Assembly (NCBI GenBank): GCA_002422505.1
Contig: DIVX01000036.1
Coordinates: 1,847 to 14,793, forward strand
Direction of reading: 5' to 3'
DNA from: Desulfovibrio sp. UBA6121
Lineage (GTDB): Bacteria; Desulfobacterota; Desulfovibrionia; Desulfovibrionales; Desulfovibrionaceae
DNA: 12,947 nucleotides
The stretch's first letter is position 1, and each line of letters begins with the position of its first letter. The notes beneath the pieces are model-generated. The model saw only the letters and a list, made by a program, of their open reading frames with translations. It was not told where the DNA came from and searched no databases. Positions 1-6,923 of the stretch are shown here, one piece after another. Both the position numbers and the translations under genes were made by a program.

Positions 1-594
1 GGGCTGGGCCTGGCCATCGTCAAGCGTCTGGTGGATCTCATGGGCGGCGGCATCACCGTGGAGAGCGAACCCGGCGTGGGCACCACCTTCTGCGTGCAGG
101 CCCCCCTTGGGCTGCCGCAACACCCGCCCACGCAGGCGGAAGAGCGCCCGGTCACCAGCTCCGCGCAAGAATGCTTGCGCCTGCTGCTGGTGGAAGATGA
201 AGAAGTGAGCCGCCTTTCCGCGCAGGTCATGCTCACCCGCCTGGGGTACGAGGTGGTGACCGTCAAGGACGGGCAGGCTGCGGTGGAGGCCTTCCGCCAG
301 GGCGGCTTCCACTGCGTGCTCATGGACATCCAGATGCCCATCATGAACGGGCTGGAGGCCACCAAGGCCATCCGCGAGCTGGAGCGGGAGCAAGATCTGC
401 CGCGCACGCGCATCGTGGCGCTCACGGCCTACGCCATGCCCGGCGACCGCGAGACCTTCCTGACCTCCGGCATGGACGACTACGTGACCAAGCCGGTGCA
501 GCCGGAGGCCCTGCTGCTGGCCCTGCGACGCATAAAGAAGGCCGGGCAGCAGCAAAAGGCCACCCCCCCGGCCGATACCCCTGCGCACGACTGA
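1..594 (+). CDS. Hybrid sensor histidine kinase, C-terminal part (ATPase G2 box plus receiver domain)
   Basis: The frame is open from base 1, so this is the 3' end of a gene that starts outside the window; the GTG at base 31 is an internal valine codon. The first residues, GLGLAIVKRLVDLMGGG, are the G2 box that closes a HATPase_c kinase domain, followed by the usual SEPGVGTTF strand. After a linker of about 20 residues comes a receiver domain (about residues 60-180 counted from base 1). Its acidic pocket is E65/D66 in LLLVEDEE, the phospho-acceptor is D109 in MDIQMP, the switch Thr is T142 in ALTA, and the conserved Lys is K164 in TKPV. It should autophosphorylate and pass the phosphoryl group to its own receiver. 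There is no output domain after the receiver, so a separate phosphotransfer protein or regulator is expected. The signal sensed cannot be told because the sensor part is missing. The gene converges with lepB. Confidence 0.93.
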   Translation, partial: GLGLAIVKRLVDLMGGGITVESEPGVGTTFCVQAPLGLPQHPPTQAEERPVTSSAQECLRLLLVEDEEVSRLSAQVMLTRLGYEVVTVKDGQAAVEAFRQGGFHCVLMDIQMPIMNGLEATKAIRELEREQDLPRTRIVALTAYAMPGDRETFLTSGMDDYVTKPVQPEALLLALRRIKKAGQQQKATPPADTPAHD

Positions 595-647
595 CGCCAG
601 GCGCCGCAACGCTGCACAGCCGCAGCCATCGCCACACGCGCAGACAC

Positions 648-669
648 GGCGTGCGCCCCCCTGCACGCC
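648..669. terminator. Hairpin in the convergent gap between the kinase and lepB (weak terminator candidate)
   Basis: GGCGTGC (648-654) and GCACGCC (663-669) form a perfect 7-bp stem with an 8-base loop, 53 bases after the kinase stop. No T-run follows on either strand, so it fits a canonical intrinsic terminator poorly. The remainder of the gap to lepB (595-793) shows no coding signal. Confidence 0.3.
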
Positions 670-793
670 CAAAAGCCAGCGTGCCGTCCCGCTGGCCCCT
701 GCCTGCGCTTTTCGCCGCAAGCACACAGTATTCTGAAAGGGTGCCCCCAGCTTGTGCGGCTAAAGGCAAAGCACGGCCTGCGAACAGCAGCCC

Positions 794-1675
794 CTAACGC
801 GCGGGCAGGCCCGTGCGGTCCAGGTACAGCCGCCCCCGCTCATCGCGCGAGATGATGACGTACAGCGGCGTGGCCAGCATGCGCGCCCGGTTCACCGGCC
901 CGTAACTGCGCGAGTCGAAAGACGCGTAGCGGTTGTCGCCCATGACGTAGTACTCGTCTGGAGCCAGGCGCGCAGGCGGCATATCCAGGCTTTTTCTGCC
1001 CGGCCCGCGCGAGGCGTAGTAGCCTTCGTCGATGGGATCGCCGTTGATGTAGACCAGGCCGTCTTCCACCTCCACCACCTCGCCCGGCAGGCCCACCACG
1101 CGCTTGACGAAGATCAGCGAGTGCTCGGAAGGATACTCGAACACCACCAACTGCCCGCGGCGGATGATGTCGCGCGGGCGCAGAGCCGCGCAGCGCAGGC
1201 GGTCGCCGGAGCGCAGCGTGGGCCGCATGGAGGTTTGGGCCACGGTGTAGATGGGAAAGGCCCAGCGCTCGGCCTGGCCCGCCACAACGGAGGCCGTGCC
1301 CAGAAGCGCCACGGCTCCCAGGTACACCAGGGCGCTGTTGCGCCGACCGGGGACGAAATCGTGCAGGGTTCCGGCCACACGGTAAGCGTCCCAGGCGGCG
1401 TAGAGTGAAAGCAGCAGATAGCCGCCCAGGGCGGAAAGCCACCAGCGGAAGGTCTCCACCGCGCCGATGCCCAAAAGCTGCCAGCCGCCCGCAAGCACCA
1501 GCAGCCACACCCCCTTGCGGAAACGCCCATTGTACAGCTGGCCCAGGCCGGGCCACAAAAAGGAGAGCACAGCGGCCAGCCAGGGCTTGCGCGGGCTGGG
1601 CGGCGGGCCGGACGGCAAGTCGGACGGCATGTCGGACGATGGGCCGGAGCGACGGGGCAGAACGTTCAGATGCAT
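794..1675 (-). CDS. lepB: Signal peptidase I with an extra N-terminal multi-span membrane module
   Basis: Leader peptidase that removes signal peptides from exported proteins on the outer face of the inner membrane. With the start at 1675 it has 293 residues. The Ser-Lys dyad is S149 in QTSMRPTL and K191 in FVKRVVGLPG; box E is seen as MGDNRYASFDSRSYGPV, with GDNR at 246-249. The N-terminal 30 residues are Ser/Pro rich. Four hydrophobic stretches follow: about 31-48 (AAVLSFLWPGLGQLYNG), 55-73, 78-98, and 114-133, the last leading into the catalytic domain. The first stretch, with its PGLGQLYNG turn, looks like a TM2/DUF5683-type small membrane module; ordinary LepB has one or two spans. The frame is open upstream to 1828, but ATG 1675 has AAGG eight bases before it, whereas ATG 1702 and 1630 lack a ribosome site and ATG 1828 would run into the ruvX ribosome site. 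Divergent from ruvX. Confidence 0.9.
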   Translation of the reverse strand: MHLNVLPRRSGPSSDMPSDLPSGPPPSPRKPWLAAVLSFLWPGLGQLYNGRFRKGVWLLVLAGGWQLLGIGAVETFRWWLSALGGYLLLSLYAAWDAYRVAGTLHDFVPGRRNSALVYLGAVALLGTASVVAGQAERWAFPIYTVAQTSMRPTLRSGDRLRCAALRPRDIIRRGQLVVFEYPSEHSLIFVKRVVGLPGEVVEVEDGLVYINGDPIDEGYYASRGPGRKSLDMPPARLAPDEYYVMGDNRYASFDSRSYGPVNRARMLATPLYVIISRDERGRLYLDRTGLPAR

Positions 1676-1839
1676 TGCTCGCGCCTTGTGTGTTTGTCCC
1701 ATCCCAATAACAGATGACGCAGCAGGAGGCAAAGGGTTGCAGCCACCCGGAAAGCGCCCGGCAAACAGCCCAGGCTTGACACCCGCCCGTGCTTTGCCCC
1801 ACACTCCGCGCGCCCCGGATAGAATCAAAGGACACCCAA
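1676..1839. promoter_or_regulatory. Divergent lepB/ruvX intergenic region with weak promoter candidates
   Basis: This gap must carry promoters for both directions. On -, TTGCCT (complement of 1727-1732) and TATTGG (complement of 1704-1709) lie 17 bases apart and would start transcription shortly upstream of ATG 1675; the match to a sigma70 consensus is modest. On +, TTGACA is at 1776-1781 but no good -10 box lies 16-18 bases further on; TAGAAT at 1820-1825 is too far from it. The ruvX ribosome site AAGGA (1828-1832) is 7 bases before its ATG. Both promoter calls are guesses from consensus only. Confidence 0.3.
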
Positions 1840-2253
1840 ATGCGCGTGCTCGGCATCGATTACGGACAGGTCCGCGTGGGCCTGGCCCTTACGGACCCCG
1901 AAGGCCGCATGGCCTTTCCCCGGCCCGCGCTCACGCGCACCACCCGCGACGGCCTCTTCGAGGCCCTGCTGGCGCTCATCCAGGCCGAGGGCGTGGAGGC
2001 CGTGGTGGTGGGCCTGCCGCTGACGCTTGACGGCGACGATTCCCTGACCACCCGGCAAACGCGCAACTTCGCCGAAAGCCTGGCCCGGCGCACCAGCGCC
2101 CCTGTGCATCTCATGGACGAACGCTTGAGCTCCGCAGCGGCGGAGGCTCAGCTCAAGGAGGCCGGTCTGTGCAGCCGGAAGAGGAAATCACGCCTGGACA
2201 GCCAGGCGGCGGTGCAGATCCTGGAGACCTGGATCGCCCAAAATCCCGCGTGA
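1840..2253 (+). CDS. ruvX: RuvX/YqgF pre-16S rRNA nuclease (putative Holliday junction resolvase)
   Basis: A 137-residue RNase H-fold protein of the usual size for the YqgF family, which processes the 5' end of 16S rRNA. The acidic active-site residues are visible: D7 in the opening strand MRVLGIDYG, E94 in LMDERLSS, and D120 in KSRLDSQAAVQIL. The hydrophobic strand with VVVGLPL (residues 55-61) is also typical. The start at 1840 puts the GIDYG strand at the very N-terminus and has AAGGA at 1828-1832; the frame is open further upstream to 1789 but those residues are not family-like. It overlaps the 5' end of mltG and the two are almost certainly cotranscribed. Confidence 0.95.
   Translation: MRVLGIDYGQVRVGLALTDPEGRMAFPRPALTRTTRDGLFEALLALIQAEGVEAVVVGLPLTLDGDDSLTTRQTRNFAESLARRTSAPVHLMDERLSSAAAEAQLKEAGLCSRKRKSRLDSQAAVQILETWIAQNPA
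2155..2161 (+). promoter_or_regulatory. Strong ribosome binding site inside ruvX supporting the upstream mltG start
   Basis: AAGGAGG lies 7 bases before a GTG at 2169 that opens the mltG frame. It favours a start 85 bases inside ruvX. The caveat is that these bases also encode Lys-Glu-Ala in ruvX (LKEAG), so the match may be a by-product of protein coding. The competing start is GTG 2250, which overlaps the ruvX TGA as GTGA but has no Shine-Dalgarno sequence. Confidence 0.55.
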
Positions 2254-3683
2254 AGCGGCTTTTGTGGACCCTGCTGGGTTTCGCGGCCCTTGCTGCGGCG
2301 GCCCTTGCCGGGGCCACGGTCTATTTCCTCGGCCCGGCGCAAACGCCCGGCCACGAAACCATCGTGCTCATCCGGCCGGGCATGACGCTTCCGGCCATCG
2401 CCCACGAGTTGGAGGACCGGGGCCTCATCCGCAACGCCCAGGCCCTGGTGCTGCTGGCCAAGCTGCACGGCGGGCTGGCCTCGGCCAAGGCCGGGGAGTT
2501 CTTGCTCTCCTCCGGCTGGCCCCCGCAGGAAATCCTGCGCGTCATCACCAGCACCAGCGGCATCCAGCACAAGATCATCGTGCGCGAGGGCCTGCCTTGG
2601 TGGGGCGCGGCCAAGCTTTTCGAGGCCCAGGGTCTGGTCGACCAGGAGAGCTTCGCCAACGCCATGCACAACGCCACCCTGCTCCAGAAATACGCCATCC
2701 CCGCAAGCAGCGCGGAGGGCTTCCTGTTCCCGGAAACCTACCAGTTGCCGCGCACCCAGGCCGACAACGCCGCCGCCGCAGTGGAGGCCATGCTCAAGGA
2801 GTTTGACCGCCAGGCCAAAAAGCTGTGGCCGCAGGGCCCGCCCCCGGCGGAAGAGCTGCTGCGCCTCGTCACCCTGGCCTCCCTGGTGGAGCGGGAAACG
2901 GGGGATGCTTCGGAACGGCCGCGCATCGCCGGGGTGTTCCTGAACCGGCTGCGGCTCGGCATGCGCCTGCAGTGCGACCCCACCACCATCTACGGCCTGG
3001 GCCCGGCCTTTGACGGCGACCTGCGACGCTCCCACCTGGAGGACGCAGGCAACCCGTACAACACCTACGCCCACGCCGGGCTGCCGCCAGGGCCCATCTG
3101 CTCGCCGGGGCTAGCCGCTCTGCAGGCCGCCCTGAACCCGGAGGTCCACGACTACCTCTACTTTGTGGCCCGCGGCGACGGCACCCACGAATTCAGCGCC
3201 AGCCTGGACGAGCACAACCGCGCGGTGAACCGCTTCCAGCGCCGCCGCATGGAAGGCTACCAGTCGGCCCCGCAGACCGCCGGTGCGCAGTCCGCAGGAC
3301 CGGAGCTCCTGCGCCCGGTTGCGCCGCCGCCCAAGCCGGAACCCAAGCCGGAAGCCAAGCCTGCGGACAAGCCGACAGGCAAGCCAACAAACAAGATAAG
3401 CGCCAAGCCCGGCGTAAAAACCGGGACAAAAACTGATGCAAAACCGGACGCCAAGGGCAACGCGAAAAGCGCCGCCAAGCCCAAGGCCGACGCGGCAGTA
3501 GGCGTGAAGCAGCAGCCCAAAAGCGGCAAAGCGCCCGCAGCAAAGGTCGTAAACGCCAAGCAGCCCGCATCGAAGCAGCAGGCGGGCAAGCCCCAGGCCG
3601 CCCCCAAGGCCAAAGCGGCGGAGACTGCGGCAAAGGCCAAGGCCTCCGAGACTGCCGCCAAGGCCACAGCCAAGCCCCTGTAA
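2169..3683 (+). CDS. mltG: MltG endolytic murein transglycosylase with a long Lys/Ala/Pro-rich C-terminal tail
   Basis: YceG/MltG family lytic transglycosylase, which cuts nascent glycan strands and thereby ends peptidoglycan chain growth. It has 504 residues from GTG 2169, or 477 from the alternative GTG 2250. A short cytoplasmic N-terminus is followed by one membrane span (about residues 31-55) and a periplasmic part. About residues 64-130 look like the LysM-like domain. The catalytic Glu is E241 in LASLVERETG, followed by the conserved RIAGVFLNRL and LQCDPTTIYGLG segments, NPYNTY, GLPPGPI and DYLYFVARGDGTHEFS. The enzyme domain ends near residue 360. Residues from about 385 to 504 are low complexity, dominated by Lys, Ala and Pro with KPxAKP-like repeats, strongly basic and presumably disordered in the periplasm; ordinary MltG lacks this. 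It overlaps ruvX by 85 or 4 bases depending on the start. Confidence 0.93.
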   Translation: MQPEEEITPGQPGGGADPGDLDRPKSRVKRLLWTLLGFAALAAAALAGATVYFLGPAQTPGHETIVLIRPGMTLPAIAHELEDRGLIRNAQALVLLAKLHGGLASAKAGEFLLSSGWPPQEILRVITSTSGIQHKIIVREGLPWWGAAKLFEAQGLVDQESFANAMHNATLLQKYAIPASSAEGFLFPETYQLPRTQADNAAAAVEAMLKEFDRQAKKLWPQGPPPAEELLRLVTLASLVERETGDASERPRIAGVFLNRLRLGMRLQCDPTTIYGLGPAFDGDLRRSHLEDAGNPYNTYAHAGLPPGPICSPGLAALQAALNPEVHDYLYFVARGDGTHEFSASLDEHNRAVNRFQRRRMEGYQSAPQTAGAQSAGPELLRPVAPPPKPEPKPEAKPADKPTGKPTNKISAKPGVKTGTKTDAKPDAKGNAKSAAKPKADAAVGVKQQPKSGKAPAAKVVNAKQPASKQQAGKPQAAPKAKAAETAAKAKASETAAKATAKPL

Positions 3684-4132
3684 GGGCAGGCCGACCCGGC
3701 GGCCCTGACAGACTGCCCGAATCAACGGAAGGGCACGATTGGGCGGGGCTGCTCGAATCGGCAGCCAGGAAGAGTGCCGGGCCGGAACGCCTGCTCCGAG
3801 CCTTCCCTCCACGGCGGCAACGCGCCTGCAAGCCCTGCTGCGGCGCTTCTGCGACAGGTACGCTACGAGCCGCAGTCTCCGGCCCACGCATGACCGGCCA
3901 TGTGCGCCCGCGCCCTGCCCCAAGCGCCCCCCTTGCCCCATCGGCAACGCCCCGTACAGGCGCGGCTGATCACGTAGCGGCAGCTCCCCCCGCACCCAGC
4001 CTCACCCCGGCCCGGCGGATTCCGGCGCAGATCCCAGCCCCCGTGCCAGGCCGCGTCAAGGCGCGGCAGCCTTGACAGCCCAAGGACTCTGGGGCATTTC
4101 TCAGTCATCCTTGACACAGCCCGGAGGCGGCC
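3684..4132. other. 449-base non-coding stretch between mltG and moeA
   Basis: No convincing gene is seen. Open frames here have no ribosome site and Pro/Arg-rich, unconserved-looking translations. Directly after the mltG stop, GGCCG (3689-3693) and CGGCC (3700-3704) make a short hairpin nested within GGGCAG (3684-3689) and CTGCCC (3713-3718). A second hairpin pairs GGCTGC (3747-3752) with GCAGCC (3761-3766). Neither is followed by a T-run, so each is only a weak terminator candidate. The last 80 bases hold the palindrome and TTGACA boxes listed separately. The bulk (about 3770-4050) shows nothing recognisable. Confidence 0.6.
4055..4077. promoter_or_regulatory. Palindrome overlapping a TTGACA box upstream of moeA: candidate operator and promoter
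   Basis: GTCAAGGC (4055-4062) and GCCTTGAC (4069-4076) are perfect 8-base inverted arms around a 6-base spacer. The right arm runs into TTGACA (4072-4077), a perfect -35 box, although the -10 position 17-18 bases on (about 4095-4101) matches poorly. The half-site CCTTGAC recurs in direct orientation at 4109-4115, 17 bases before the ATG. The geometry of a dyad over a -35 plus a downstream half-site suits a dimeric repressor. Which regulator would bind is unknown. The moeA ribosome site is GGAGG at 4123-4127. Confidence 0.4.
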
Positions 4133-6094
4133 ATGAGCAGCACCGACGACCGCAACATCTACCTGTCCACCATTGCCCCGGCCGAAGCCGTGCAGCGCGC
4201 CAAGAACTCCCTGGACCGCGCCGCCCTCATCCGGCCGGAGCTGGTCCCGGCGCACGAATCCTGCGGCCGCGTAACGAGTGCGCCGATCTTCGCCCGCTGT
4301 TCTTCGCCCACCTTCCACTCCGCCGCCATGGACGGCATCGCCGTGGCCTCCGCAGCCACCTTTGCCGCGCGCGAGGGCAACCCCGTAACCCTGGCCAAAG
4401 GCGCGGGCTTCGTTCCCGTGAACACCGGCCACCCCCTGCCCCAGGGCATGGACGCCGTGGTGATGATCGAGCACGTGGAGCAGGTGGACGAGAACACCAT
4501 GCGCATCGAGGCCCCGGCCTTCCCCTGGCAGCATGTGCGCCGCATTGGCGAGGATATTGTGGCCACCGAACTTTTGCTGCCGCAGAACCACACCCTCTCG
4601 GCCTACGACGTGGGCGCACTCCTGGCTGCTGGCATCTTCGAGGTCAGCGTGTGGGAGCGCGTGCGCCTTACCTTCATTCCCACCGGCGACGAGGTGCTGG
4701 ACTTCACCGCCTGCCCCACCCCGCAGGCCGGGCAGGTCATAGAGAGCAATTCCCAGGTGTTCCGCGCCATTGCCGCCTCCTGGGGGGCGCTGGCCAGCCA
4801 CACCGCCCCGGTGCCGGACAAGCCCGAGGCCCTGCGCGCCGCCGTGGCCGCCGCCCTGGCCGATGGCGCCCACGTGGTGGTGGTGGGCGCGGGCTCCAGC
4901 GCGGGCAGCAAGGACTTCACCCGCGCCACCTTCGAGAGCTTCGGCCAACTGCTGGCCCACGGCATCAGCGTCATGCCGGGCAAACCCACGGTGCTGGGCG
5001 TTACGCGCGGGCTCTTCGAGGGGCGGCTGCTGGTGGGAGCGCCGGGCTACCCCGTGAGCGCCGTGGTCTGCCTGGAAGACGTGCTGGAGCCCATTGTGCG
5101 CTGGCTAATGCGCCAGGCCTCGCCGGGCAGGCCCACAATCACCGCGCGGCTGGCGCGCAAAACCCCCAGCCGCCCCGGCATGGAGGAAATCGTCCGCCTG
5201 GCCGTGGGCAAGGTGGGCGAGGGCTTCGTGGCCGCGCCCCTGGCGCGCGGGGCCGGCCTCATCACCAGCCTCACCAAGGCCCAGGCCATAATGCGCATCC
5301 CCACCCAAAGCGAAGGCCTAGCCCAGGACGCCCTCATCGAGGCCGAACTGCTGGTGCCCCTGGCCGGGCTGAACGCGGTGCTGATGCACATTGGCAGCCA
5401 CGACAACATTTTGGATTTGCTGGCGAACGAGCTGATGGGCCTGGCGGAGCCACTCTCGTTAGTCTCCAGCCACGTGGGCAGCATGGGCGGCATCACCGCG
5501 CTCAAGAACGGCTCTGCCCTGTTCGCGGGCTGCCACCTGTTCGACCCCGAAACCGGGGACTTCAACTTCCCCTTTCTGGAAAAGCACCTGCCGGGGCTGG
5601 AGCTTACGGTCATCAACCTGGCCATACGCCACCAGGGGCTCATGGTGCGGCCGGGCAACCCCAAGAACATCTCCGGCGTGGCCGACCTGGCCAGGGCCGA
5701 CGTGGCCTTCATCAACCGCCAGCGCGGCGCAGGCACGCGCATTCTGCTGGACCACCACCTGACGCAGGCGGGCATAGCGCCCCAGGCCGTGCGCGGCTAC
5801 GACCGCGAGGAATACACGCACATGGCCGTGGCCGTGAACGTGCTTACCGGCGCTGCGGATTGCGGCCTGGGCATCTTTGCCGCAGCCAAGGCCCTGGGCC
5901 TGGACTTTGTCCCCCTGGCGCGCGAGCGCTACGACCTCATCCTGCCCACGGCCTACCTTGCGGACCCGCGCATCCAAACCCTGCGCGAGGTCATCGGCAG
6001 CGCGCAGTTCCAGCAGCGCATGCGCGAGCTGGGCGGCTACGACACGCCGCTGACCGGAAAAATAATGATGCCGGGCATGGGCTTGGGGAAGTAA
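4133..6094 (+). CDS. moeA: Molybdopterin molybdenumtransferase (MoeA-type) fused to a C-terminal PBP-like domain
   Basis: Last-step molybdenum cofactor protein: MoeA inserts molybdate (or tungstate) into adenylylated molybdopterin. It has 653 residues against about 400 for plain MoeA. Visible MoeA marks are PTFHSAAMDGIA (59-70), IPTGDEVLD (182-190), VGAGSSAGSKD (251-261), MPGKP (281-285) and GAPGYPVSA (302-310, where plain MoeA has GLPGNPVSA). About residues 335-408 form the MoeA C-terminal barrel. Residues from about 412 to 640 match a PBP_like module of the type also found attached to regulators, with SSHVGSMGGI, INRQRGAGTRILLD (527-540) and GAADCGLGIFAAA. That domain is expected to bind a small oxyanion or cofactor ligand in the cytoplasm, since no signal peptide is present. 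The start at 4133 has GGAGG five bases upstream. Such fusions are known in anaerobes and archaea; Mo versus W preference cannot be read here. Confidence 0.92.
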   Translation: MSSTDDRNIYLSTIAPAEAVQRAKNSLDRAALIRPELVPAHESCGRVTSAPIFARCSSPTFHSAAMDGIAVASAATFAAREGNPVTLAKGAGFVPVNTGHPLPQGMDAVVMIEHVEQVDENTMRIEAPAFPWQHVRRIGEDIVATELLLPQNHTLSAYDVGALLAAGIFEVSVWERVRLTFIPTGDEVLDFTACPTPQAGQVIESNSQVFRAIAASWGALASHTAPVPDKPEALRAAVAAALADGAHVVVVGAGSSAGSKDFTRATFESFGQLLAHGISVMPGKPTVLGVTRGLFEGRLLVGAPGYPVSAVVCLEDVLEPIVRWLMRQASPGRPTITARLARKTPSRPGMEEIVRLAVGKVGEGFVAAPLARGAGLITSLTKAQAIMRIPTQSEGLAQDALIEAELLVPLAGLNAVLMHIGSHDNILDLLANELMGLAEPLSLVSSHVGSMGGITALKNGSALFAGCHLFDPETGDFNFPFLEKHLPGLELTVINLAIRHQGLMVRPGNPKNISGVADLARADVAFINRQRGAGTRILLDHHLTQAGIAPQAVRGYDREEYTHMAVAVNVLTGAADCGLGIFAAAKALGLDFVPLARERYDLILPTAYLADPRIQTLREVIGSAQFQQRMRELGGYDTPLTGKIMMPGMGLGK

Positions 6095-6108
6095 GCGAGC
6101 ATAGCGCA

Positions 6109-6864
6109 ATGTCCACAACGCCGCAGAACATCTACGATGATCCCGCTTTCTTTGCCGGGTACAAAAAACTTCGCGAGACAAGTTCCGGGCTGAACGAAGC
6201 GCTTGAGCAGCCCGCTTTGTGGTCGCTTTTACCGAATCAACTAGATGGATTGCGCGTACTCGATCTCGGCTGCGGCTTTGGCGACTTCGCCCGGGCAGCG
6301 CGGGAGCGCGGCGCGCGTGAGGTTTTGGCACTTGATGTCTCCGCAAACATGCTGGCGCGCGCAGCGGAACTAACACACGACAAGGCTATCCACTACGTGC
6401 GCATGAGCATTGAGCAATTCCGCAACGCTGGCGCTCTCTTCGATCTTGTGGTGTCGTCATTGGCGCTGCACTACGTGGGGCATTACGCAGACGCCGTGCA
6501 GCAGGTGGCGCAAAGCTTAGCCCCAGGCGGCGTGTTCATCTTTTCCGTGGAGCACCCCATGTGCACTGCATTACCCAGCCAACAATGGGTGCGCGACGCG
6601 GAGAACAACCCGTTGCACTGGCCCGTGGATGACTACCACAAAGAGGGGCCACGAAATACAAAATGGTTTGTGGACGGAGTAATCAAGCACCACAGGACCG
6701 TTGAAACATACGTCAACGCCCTACTCGACTGCGGTTTACAACTGCGCCGCCTGCTGGAGCCGCAACCGCAAGCGGAAAAAGCGGCGCGGCGCGTGCCAGA
6801 GCTTGACCTGCACCGCCGACGTCCACCCTTTTTGCTGTTGGCTGCTGAAAAACCGAACGTTTGA
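6109..6864 (+). CDS. Class I SAM-dependent methyltransferase, substrate unknown
   Basis: A 251-residue Rossmann-fold methyltransferase of the Methyltransf_11 kind. Motif I is LDLGCGFGDF (51-60), the acidic residue that holds the SAM ribose is D76 in ALDVSANML, the post-motif strand is FDLVVSSLALHY (111-122), and LAPGGVFIFSVEHP (137-150) follows. The C-terminal half ends with PELDLHRRRPPFLLLAAEK, as in a widespread family of uncharacterised small-molecule methyltransferases. It starts 14 bases after the moeA stop and may be read with it, but no clear ribosome site precedes the ATG, so translation may be coupled. Base composition is lower than its neighbours: a hand count of bases 6121-6180 gives 30 of 60 G+C, against 43 of 60 in a moeA line. 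This suggests more recent arrival. Its closeness to moeA is not enough to give it a role in cofactor synthesis. Confidence 0.88.
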   Translation: MSTTPQNIYDDPAFFAGYKKLRETSSGLNEALEQPALWSLLPNQLDGLRVLDLGCGFGDFARAARERGAREVLALDVSANMLARAAELTHDKAIHYVRMSIEQFRNAGALFDLVVSSLALHYVGHYADAVQQVAQSLAPGGVFIFSVEHPMCTALPSQQWVRDAENNPLHWPVDDYHKEGPRNTKWFVDGVIKHHRTVETYVNALLDCGLQLRRLLEPQPQAEKAARRVPELDLHRRRPPFLLLAAEKPNV

Positions 6865-6894
6865 CTGTTCTCCCCGCCTCTTCGCAAAACCTAC

Positions 6895-6923
6895 CGCCGG
6901 TCCGCATTGCGGCTCGGCGTTTT
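6895..6923. terminator. Intrinsic terminator, probably bidirectional
   Basis: CGCCG (6895-6899) pairs with CGGCG (6915-6919); one G-U pair and one mismatch lead to an inner stem CCGC (6902-6905) with GCGG (6909-6912) and an ATT loop. TTTT follows at 6920-6923 on +, and AAAA at 6887-6890 gives a T-run on -. It lies 30 bases after the methyltransferase stop and directly next to the stop of the leftward Fe-S gene, so it can end both convergent transcripts. Confidence 0.72.

Noticed and set aside
1676..1828. Longer N-terminus for signal peptidase from ATG 1828 or 1702
   Set aside because: No ribosome site precedes ATG 1702, and the first would overlap the ruvX ribosome site; the added residues are Gly/Pro/Arg rich.
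3739..3969. 76-residue + open frame in the mltG-moeA gap
   Set aside because: No ribosome site, Pro/Arg/Cys-rich translation and no family resemblance.
3863..4960. 365-residue open frame on the minus strand across the mltG-moeA gap and the start of moeA
   Set aside because: It is a Gly/His/Ala-rich mirror of the high-GC moeA gene, with no ribosome site and no recognisable motif.
4072..6108. Long + frame running through moeA into the methyltransferase
   Set aside because: The part before 6109 is an Arg/Pro/Gly-rich out-of-frame reading of moeA; only the portion from ATG 6109 has protein-like motifs.
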